Source: Paragyromitra xinjiangensis
Lineage: Eukaryota; Ascomycota; Pezizomycetes; Pezizales; Discinaceae
Assembly (NCBI GenBank): GCA_038503065.1
Contig: JBCAMK010000001.1
Location: 3,720,001-3,784,000, forward strand
Length of the DNA: 64,000 bases
Direction: 5' to 3'
The position numbers and the translations under genes were made by a program. Below, in pieces: positions 56,428-64,000 of this stretch; position 1 is the stretch's first letter; the number at the start of each line of letters is the position of its first letter. The notes under the pieces were generated by a model. It was not told the DNA's origin and searched no databases. It saw only the letters and a list, made by a program, of their open reading frames with translations.

Positions 56428-59149
56428 GGCTGGATAGGGTGGATGATCGCGTGAGGTGGGTTGAGATGAGATCTGGAGACGTTGGGACCAAGGGCTGAGG
56501 CTCTGCGCATAGCACTAGAGTTGAGAATTGCACGGACCACCATGTGGCCCAGGTTCTTGGCGTGGGCCCTGGCCCTGGAAAGGTACGTGTATAGATATCA
56601 CGAAACCCAGGGGTAGAAAAAACACATTCGGCCTTCTAGACCCCTATTTTTAGGGACTGGAACTCACGATTTACTACAGCTAGGTGTTTTACAAATATCA
56701 TACGACTTTCCTTCGTTATCCCTACAGCTATAGTCCGTCGCAAACAATAGTCTCTGATCGCACGATACCAGATCGAACTCCCCCCAAAGGCTATATACCG
56801 AGACTAATTATGAATGTATCTGCAGAATTCCGCAAAGTGCAATACCACTGCTGCAACCTGCCGTTCGGGTAGTTGAGTGATCAATCCATTGCGTTTTGCA
56901 AGTGTGCCGTGCGAGTGACTTATTATGATGTTAGTTTTGTTCGTTATTCACGGAAAATAAATATCGGCTACGTATCCCGTAAGATATCTTGCCGATCATT
57001 CGGTATATCTCCGTCTGCAGACATTTCCGGAATAGTGGGGTTTGTGGAACTAACCTGTCAGACGGAGGTTAACCAGGCATACGATCGAGGCGATGCTTCA
57101 GCTCAATTCACGCCTCCACCCCATCAATATTCTCAATAAAACGTGCCCTGCAAGCTGATCAACACGCGACAGAGGGGCCCTGAGGTTACCGAAGATCTGG
57201 CGTAGGAAACTTTCGACCGATTCAACTGACCTTTGTAGATGTTGACCAACATGCACCCATTTCAACCAGCCAAACAAAGCTATAGAGCTCACTTGTGCAA
57301 CCATCAACACCAACTAAACCACCGGTAGAACAAGTGTGCATATGCCTTCCTCTTGAAGTGGAACTGACATGGCCAATCTGTCTAAAATTCTGCAACACTC
57401 ACGTGTGCATAGGCTAAATATGCCACAGCCGGTCAGCCTGCCAAAGGATCTTCGGTTTCGTCATCAACTGATCAATGACCGCTTTAATCGATCTAGATAA
57501 ACGTTTATGTGGCTCCTTTTCTGGGGTTGGCGAAGGAAAATATCCGAAAGGTGTTTCGTCGATGCAGCTCATCAAGATCGATATCTCATTTTCTGTGACC
57601 AATTTTCAATATCAACATGAGAGGTCAAAAAGAAAGGAAGATAGCCACTCTGATAGGAAGTTGTAGAGCATATTTGAATGCTTAGCTGTCAGGGCCGATC
57701 AGATCGATGAACATCCTTTTGCGAAAGCGGTGAGATTGTCGCAGGTAGGTGTCGTTTTAATGGTGGGAAAGGACTGCACTCGTTGTAAAGTTTCTTATCA
57801 AATCCCTCTCGTTGGAGACTAGCACATGCGAAAAATAAAAAGCATTCATGCAGCATTAGGTCATTTGATCGATGGTTTTGAGTTGCAAAGAAGGCTGAGC
57901 TGGCGTCAAGTTTAGAAGCCGAAGAACGAATGCTGGGGTAATGCAGATTCCTGGCCCCGGCTCGTAGACTCAATGAGGCCTGCATTATATTCAAAGTGTG
58001 TGCCGTATTGACCGAATGAATTTCCTTTTAATCGCATGTAGCAATTAAAATTTTGGTCGCCTATTACGATTAATAGTTAGCCGCCCTTGAACCGCGAAAC
58101 GGAATCAGGAAATTACCTTATCTCCTTTAAATTCAGGTCGTAGCGTTAAAATAACGTCTCGATCAATAAGATTATTTTCACCGAGGCTTCTGCAGGGATC
58201 GTGGTTTCAATGCCCCAGTATATGGATGCACTGTTCAGGTTCAGAAAAGCTCCTGGAAATGAGCTTTTGGGCAATTGGCCGTGGGATTGTACCACATAAC
58301 TCCCATTCGCGTGTGCGTTTGCAGATGCTGCGATAACCTCGATCTGACCTCAGTCAATTAGTTGGCGGAAACGTGACAATGAATTGCAACAGTAAACTCG
58401 CCACGAACCTTGGCCTCGCGAAACCAGGGCATGCCGAATGAAAGAATAACTTTCTTGCTTACTAGGGTGGCATTAAATGAGCTGGCTGACGATATTTATC
58501 GTCCCACATCCCGAAATATTCCGTTCAGCTTAGCAAGCGCTCGAGCCTAGAAACCCATTTGGCATGTCGATACCTTCACCCAATATATTAGCTGAAAAAT
58601 AAGCAATGGTTGCTTCGTCTCGTGGCAGAACCCGTTTCATGAAAATTCTCACGATCGGCTTTACCAATGCCACGTCCATCTAACTGTGCTTTGTCGTTAA
58701 CAGGGAGAGAGGGATGCAACGAGGAACAACATACCTCCGATCAATATATTTAAACAATTGCTCAGTAATCGCTCTTTGGGCTTTACCGCTCCACTTTATT
58801 GTTCTTTAATAAATGGTTTCACGAATCACGATTCAAGCTTGCCTGTGTGGTCCGAATTACGATTTGGTGCGGTAGAACCCTGCGTTGCTGCTCAAATCGG
58901 TTCGTTGAAATCCAAACAAATGTTTGCTTATTCATGAGATGTGGTTGGTCAGGGCCAAATGTGATGAGACAGGAACAACCTTAATCCGCCCAATACCCCA
59001 GGTTTTAGTAGTGCGATTACTTGCGAATATTTAGTCCTGGAGTGACATCATAGCCATTGTGGGCGAATCCGGGCAAAGGAAAAACAGAACATCCACCACT
59101 CAATTAATCTTTACCCTCACAGCACTGAATTCCTCACCATTAGTCGAAA
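56428..59149. other. Gene-poor region with possible coding relics
   Basis: 2.7 kb between divergent genes. Minus-strand frames at 57414-57602 and 57689-57994 look protein-like and are listed separately. The rest, including 58000-59050, is AT-rich without a gene model. No inverted repeats were identified by eye. Confidence 0.4.
57414..57994 (-). pseudogene. Possible degraded coding sequence, unidentified
   Basis: Two minus-strand frames, 57689-57994 (101 codons) and 57414-57602 (62 codons), have balanced composition, for example SKLDASSAFFATQNHRSNDLMLHE in the first and SCIDETPFGYFPSPTPEKEPHKRLSRS in the second. They lie in order 5' to 3' with a gap of about 86 bases, as exons of one gene might, but I could not join them convincingly and no family is recognised. 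A decayed transposon or gene relic is the most likely reading. Confidence 0.2.
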
Positions 59150-59715
59150 ATGTCGGACATAGCGAAGAAAGCGCGATCTCTTTTGGAAAGTCCCGGGCGA
59201 CAATACGCTGGTATCTGCCGTCCTTCACATTCCGCTCCTTTTTATCTCGGTTCATACCTGCAGCTAACGTGCGGAGCTGCCTCTTTCTCGCAGAATCACC
59301 TATACCGGCATGGGCAGCCTCAGCAGCTAGTACTTCTCCCTCTCCCTTAGTTCGAATTCAAAGATCTAACACCCCCCCCTTTTTAGTCCTCTCCCAGCTC
59401 CCTTCCGCTCGAAAACACTACAAGTCTAACATCCTTCCAAAACCCTGGGCAATTCTCCTTTTCTCCTCTACCTTCGTGGCCGGTGGTTGGATGACATACG
59501 ACCATGCACCTGTCGATGGTGCTGGTGTTACCGCTGCATGGTCGATCCTCTACCTCATGGTCAACGGAACCACGAAATCACTGAAGCCTCTTCTGCGGCT
59601 CAGGAACCCTGTGCCACTGGGAGTTGCGGGTCTCACAGCAGTAAATGCAATTACGCACGGATACTATTGTTTCAACACGTCACGACCGAAGGAAGTGACG
59701 AAGGTGGATCTATAG
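59150..59715 (+). CDS. AIM19: AIM19-like mitochondrial inner-membrane protein
   Basis: Homolog of yeast Aim19 (altered inheritance of mitochondria 19), a small membrane protein of unclear role. Two exons, 59150-59210 and 59294-59715, give 160 aa. The intron (GTATCT to CTCGCAG with a GCTAACG branch site) joins MSDIAKKARSLLESPGRQYA to ESPIPAWAASAAS, as the family requires; reading straight through gives the wrong frame. Conserved part: PKPWAILLFSSTFVAGGWMTYDHAPVDGAGVTAAWSILYLMVNGTTKSLKPLLRLR and the NAITHGYYCF segment. Three to four hydrophobic helices are visible. Confidence 0.87.
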
Positions 59716-61076
59716 TAGGTAGTAAGGGGGGGGAAGTCGGGTTGATAATGCGCACTATAGAGGGGTAGAGTAGGGTTAGGGTTAAAATATATGTATCGAT
59801 TAAGCATCCAATTCCGAGCCTTTTTTTTTTCTTGTCCCGATTCTCGGAGACTTACCCCAATCACCTGGTCAACGGTGCGAAACCAGCGGTTCCAGAATAG
59901 TCAATGGAGAATTGTTAAGCTTTCTTTGATTGGCAAGACAGAACGCCGGGGTCATGTGCCGTACGAACCGGGGAAGCCCCGGATTTTTTTTTTATTCATC
60001 TTTCCCGCCTCAAGCGAAAAACGTGAAGATTACTCAAATATGCATCAAACCCAGATAACTATTTCCAATTCTGCCGAGTTAAAAAAAGTGAGGCTTAGTT
60101 TCTCAACAATCGGGGAATCATGCGCGGTAAGCACGCAGGGTGGGCTAGAATTGGAATCCAATTGTAAGCGTGTGTTCGTCTGATTTTTCATGTAGCTTGA
60201 GCTCTAACACAGCTCAAACCTGGAAAGGGTGGGGGCAATTCCGTGACCACGATAGTCATAGTATTGAGCTCGTATCAATAACTAATATCTTCCCCTGGTG
60301 AATTCGTCAGCTGTAGATGTCGGTGGAGAGGTGATGTTGTTTGTTGTAGGAGCTTCTAAAGTACTAACCAAGGGCCTCGGAGAAAAAAGGCATTTGGGCT
60401 TTCTTGATCATAATAGTTACACAAGGCGCCCCAAAATAATCGGCATGTGAATCACCGCCTTTCAACTCCCAAGGTTTCTTCGATTCAATTATGTTTCTTC
60501 GATCCTGCCAGAGCACCCGGAAGACCAAAAGTATAATCAGCTATGTATTATTATACAGAACTTGTCTACCAACCCCATCAAATGCTAGCTACAAGAGTGG
60601 TACTAATAAAAATAATAAAATAAACACGTAGGAGACCCGTTCACCAAAGAGAACTTTCCTTCAGAACCATACCCTTGATCCTTCTAATGAGCTCAATGAC
60701 CAAAAACAAGAAGAAACAACGCCGCGAAACCCGAACCCAAGGTAATCCCCAAAGAAATAAGCCCAGAAAAAAACACACCATGAAGATGTGGAAGAAGACT
60801 CTTTGCTCTGAAGGAGAACAGAGAGCAGAAGAGAAGTCTAAGAAAAAAATGCCGCGCAGATGTAAATAAAAGTAAGTAGCCCATCAACCGCAACCCCCTT
60901 CACCAAAGGTAAAGGGAAAGAAAAGAAAAAAAGAAACAAGAACTTTTCCTCATACATCCTAGCCAGTATTTCCTTAAGGCCAGCCATCCACCCCCGAGCA
61001 AGCAGGCGATAGTGTCCATCGTCGTTAAATAGGTCCCGCAAAACCCTGGGCTGAAGTGAAATCTGTGCACCGGATT
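59716..61076. other. Convergent intergenic region between AIM19 and SIW14
   Basis: About 1.4 kb. Long T and A runs (59820-59832, 59984-59993) and a Lys-rich plus-strand frame at 60675-60869 that looks like low complexity. A doubled TTAGGG at about 59773-59784 is too short to mean a telomere. No gene is supported. Confidence 0.4.
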
Positions 61077-62317
<1,241 letters not shown>

Positions 62318-64000
62318 GATAATAATAGCGTTGTTGCTTGTTCTTTGGGGGATAATGCTTCGATGTGGATTTCGAAAGGTGCTCAGAATTACTCAAATCC
62401 AGCTGTATTGTTGTTAGAATTGGATATGAAGTGTTGTTGAGTGGGAGACTAGTGCAGGTTAAGTATACCAGAGGGGAGACTGGGTCACTCACTGAGAGCA
62501 GAGAGTGCCTCCTTCAAAACACAGGACCCTGAGATAAAAGGTAGGGATATATATATGACTTGGTGAATAATAGGGCGAGAGTTACAGCCAGAGATGTGAG
62601 GATCGATGTGTGATATTGCTGAAGATCTGGGTAGACTAGGTGTGAATGGGTAGTGGGGTGGGCTGTAGCTTTTAAAGGGAAGCTGGCCGAGGGCCAGGGG
62701 AGGCTTTGTGGGGTTGGGCTGAGTGAAACAGAGGAGAGATGGAAGCGAACAGAGAGAAAGCGGGAGAGCACACGAGCGACAGACGGGAGGAATCTGCAGC
62801 AAGACGAGGACAAAGTTATGTTTGCCAAAAAGAGCTGAGGAAGTACTCTACTCTCGCAAAGGGTCCCAGTCCTAGATAGAACGGCCACCCAGATGTGACA
62901 GGTAACTAACTATAGCTGTAATACTTGGTAGGCCAAATTGCGGAGGAGGCTGAAAACCGAGACGGAGAAGGCAGAGGGAAGGAAAAAAGGAAGTTTTCCT
63001 GAAGTAATTGAACTCCCAAAAAACCTCCGGATGTGGACCCCACCAAACACATCCCACCATCCTTTTTTCGTGGACAGGGAAGGATGTCTTAGCGTGGGTT
63101 GCTCTCACACCCAAATTCCAAGCTAGTGGTGCTTCGACATCCAAGACTCCAACGCTCACACCCCCAGGGCTCTGCCGGCTGCAAGGGCCCAACGTCTGGT
63201 CTGTCTGTTGTTGTTCAAACCGACGTCAGACAATCCTCGGATTTACAATGTGCCCCCCTCCGTGAGTACAGATACCCACAGAGCGCAATCCGCAGCACGC
63301 CCTTGAAACAGGTTTATTCCCAGGAACATGTTATGGACTATTTTGCAACAGAAATGATTTTCCGCAGGATCTGCGACTGACGCGAATCGCTCCATGTGCG
63401 GGGCCCACTGACATGAGATGTAACGCAACGCAGCCACGTATGAGTACGCAGCCTTTCGCTACTGTGCCCTGGAGCAGAGCAGAATCCAGACGCGATTCCG
63501 GGCGCTTCTGCTTTGCAAATACGGGCGTTTCCGGCCTTCCCACACGCGAGCAATTTCCGACATTTCCCTGACCAATATAAAGAATCACCTGACGGACGAA
63601 TGATGATGAGTGCGTGCGCACATATCCCACCGACGATACCACTCGTGTATGTACTGAGTACATTGCACTTCTGCTTGTCTCTGAACATCAGACATGAAGC
63701 ATAAGTTTACTCGAGCTCCTCCAGCAGTAGCAGTAGCAGCAAATACTCACTACCCCGCGTGCTCTGGGTGGTGTGCCCTGCGGGTGGTGGCGGCCCGCAG
63801 CGAAAATCGGTGTACGTTCCGACACGCGAGCCTATCTGTTTCCTCCACGACACCCCCCCCCATAAGCCGCTGCATGCGATGCGATGAACTCTCTTCCCTT
63901 GCGATATCCGCACGAGATCCAACATCGTTTACTACAAGGCGAACAGCCAACCATTACAACGTCGCGGGTCGTTGGCCTCGAATTGGATTGTCTCCCACTG
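62318..64000. other. Intergenic stretch to window end
   Basis: About 1.7 kb. It starts with the SIW14 promoter region. Minus-strand frames at 62485-62888 are Ser/Leu/Pro-rich and lie where the SIW14 leader should be. Frames between 63097 and 63950 on both strands overlap each other and show no family feature. A GCAGTAGCAGTAGCAGC stretch near 63723-63740 is a short trinucleotide tract. Confidence 0.4.

Noticed and set aside
59771..59790. Tandem TTAGGG-like sequence
   Set aside because: Only two units; similar GGTTAGGGTT words occur elsewhere, including inside the UTP25 coding sequence. Not a telomere.
62514..62888. Minus-strand 124-codon frame upstream of SIW14
   Set aside because: Ser/Leu/Pro-rich composition in pyrimidine-rich leader DNA; overlaps another frame; no link to the SIW14 exons found.

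Overview
This is genomic DNA from a filamentous ascomycete fungus, most likely Pezizomycotina. Nearly every gene I can model is split by short spliceosomal introns, mostly about 45-150 nt, with CTAAC/CTGAC/CTAAT-type branch sites and AG acceptors. The gene set is fungal: SOG2 of the RAM pathway, NUP82, RTT106, UTP25, OCA/SIW14-family phosphatases, AIM19, RSM25, and an NB-ARC/TPR NOD-like receptor (NLR) of the filamentous-fungal type. Long gene-poor stretches and several small inverted-repeat elements would suit a repeat-rich lineage such as Pezizomycetes, but the sequence does not prove that. I see no rRNA, convincing tRNA or CRISPR.

Layout. 0-5 kb: the 3' end of an unknown gene, a DHX35-type DEAH helicase, and a carnosine N-methyltransferase-like enzyme with an N-terminal membrane segment. 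5-9.9 kb: gene-poor, with weak coding relics. 9.9-11.8 kb: two tandem paralogous genes, each with an N-terminal SUMO-interacting-like motif and the same unrecognised Cys/His framework. 12.6-13.7 kb: a steroid 5-alpha-reductase family gene. 13.7-16.6 kb: two MITEs flanked by TA. 17.3-22.6 kb: PRP38, NUP82 and dolichyldiphosphatase, all on plus. 22.6-27.7 kb: an 878-bp inverted-repeat element with a second element nested in it, and an unknown helical protein. 27.7-33.2 kb: FAD synthetase and SOG2, divergent. 35.1-37.5 kb: a mitochondrial ABC1/UbiB kinase. 39.0-43.3 kb: an alpha/beta-hydrolase-NB-ARC-TPR gene carrying an in-frame TAG in its seventh TPR unit, followed by a MULE-type MITE with a 9-bp target duplication. 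44.3-49.7 kb: UTP25, Kish, TAF13 and RSM25, tightly packed. 53.7-56.4 kb: RTT106 and a catalytically dead OCA4-like phosphatase relative, convergent. 59.1-62.3 kb: AIM19 and an active-looking SIW14-type phosphatase, convergent.

Most genes are single-copy housekeeping functions: splicing, ribosome biogenesis, nuclear pore, transcription initiation, ER glycosylation, mitochondria and Golgi. They do not form one pathway. The parts that look less ordinary are the tandem SIM plus Cys/His pair, the interrupted NLR whose stop codon sits at a CTGCAG site changed to CTATAG, and the family of small inverted-repeat elements. Two members of the OCA phosphatase family lie within 6 kb of each other. All gene models were built by hand from frame continuity, GT-AG sites and family conservation, so exon edges are predictions.
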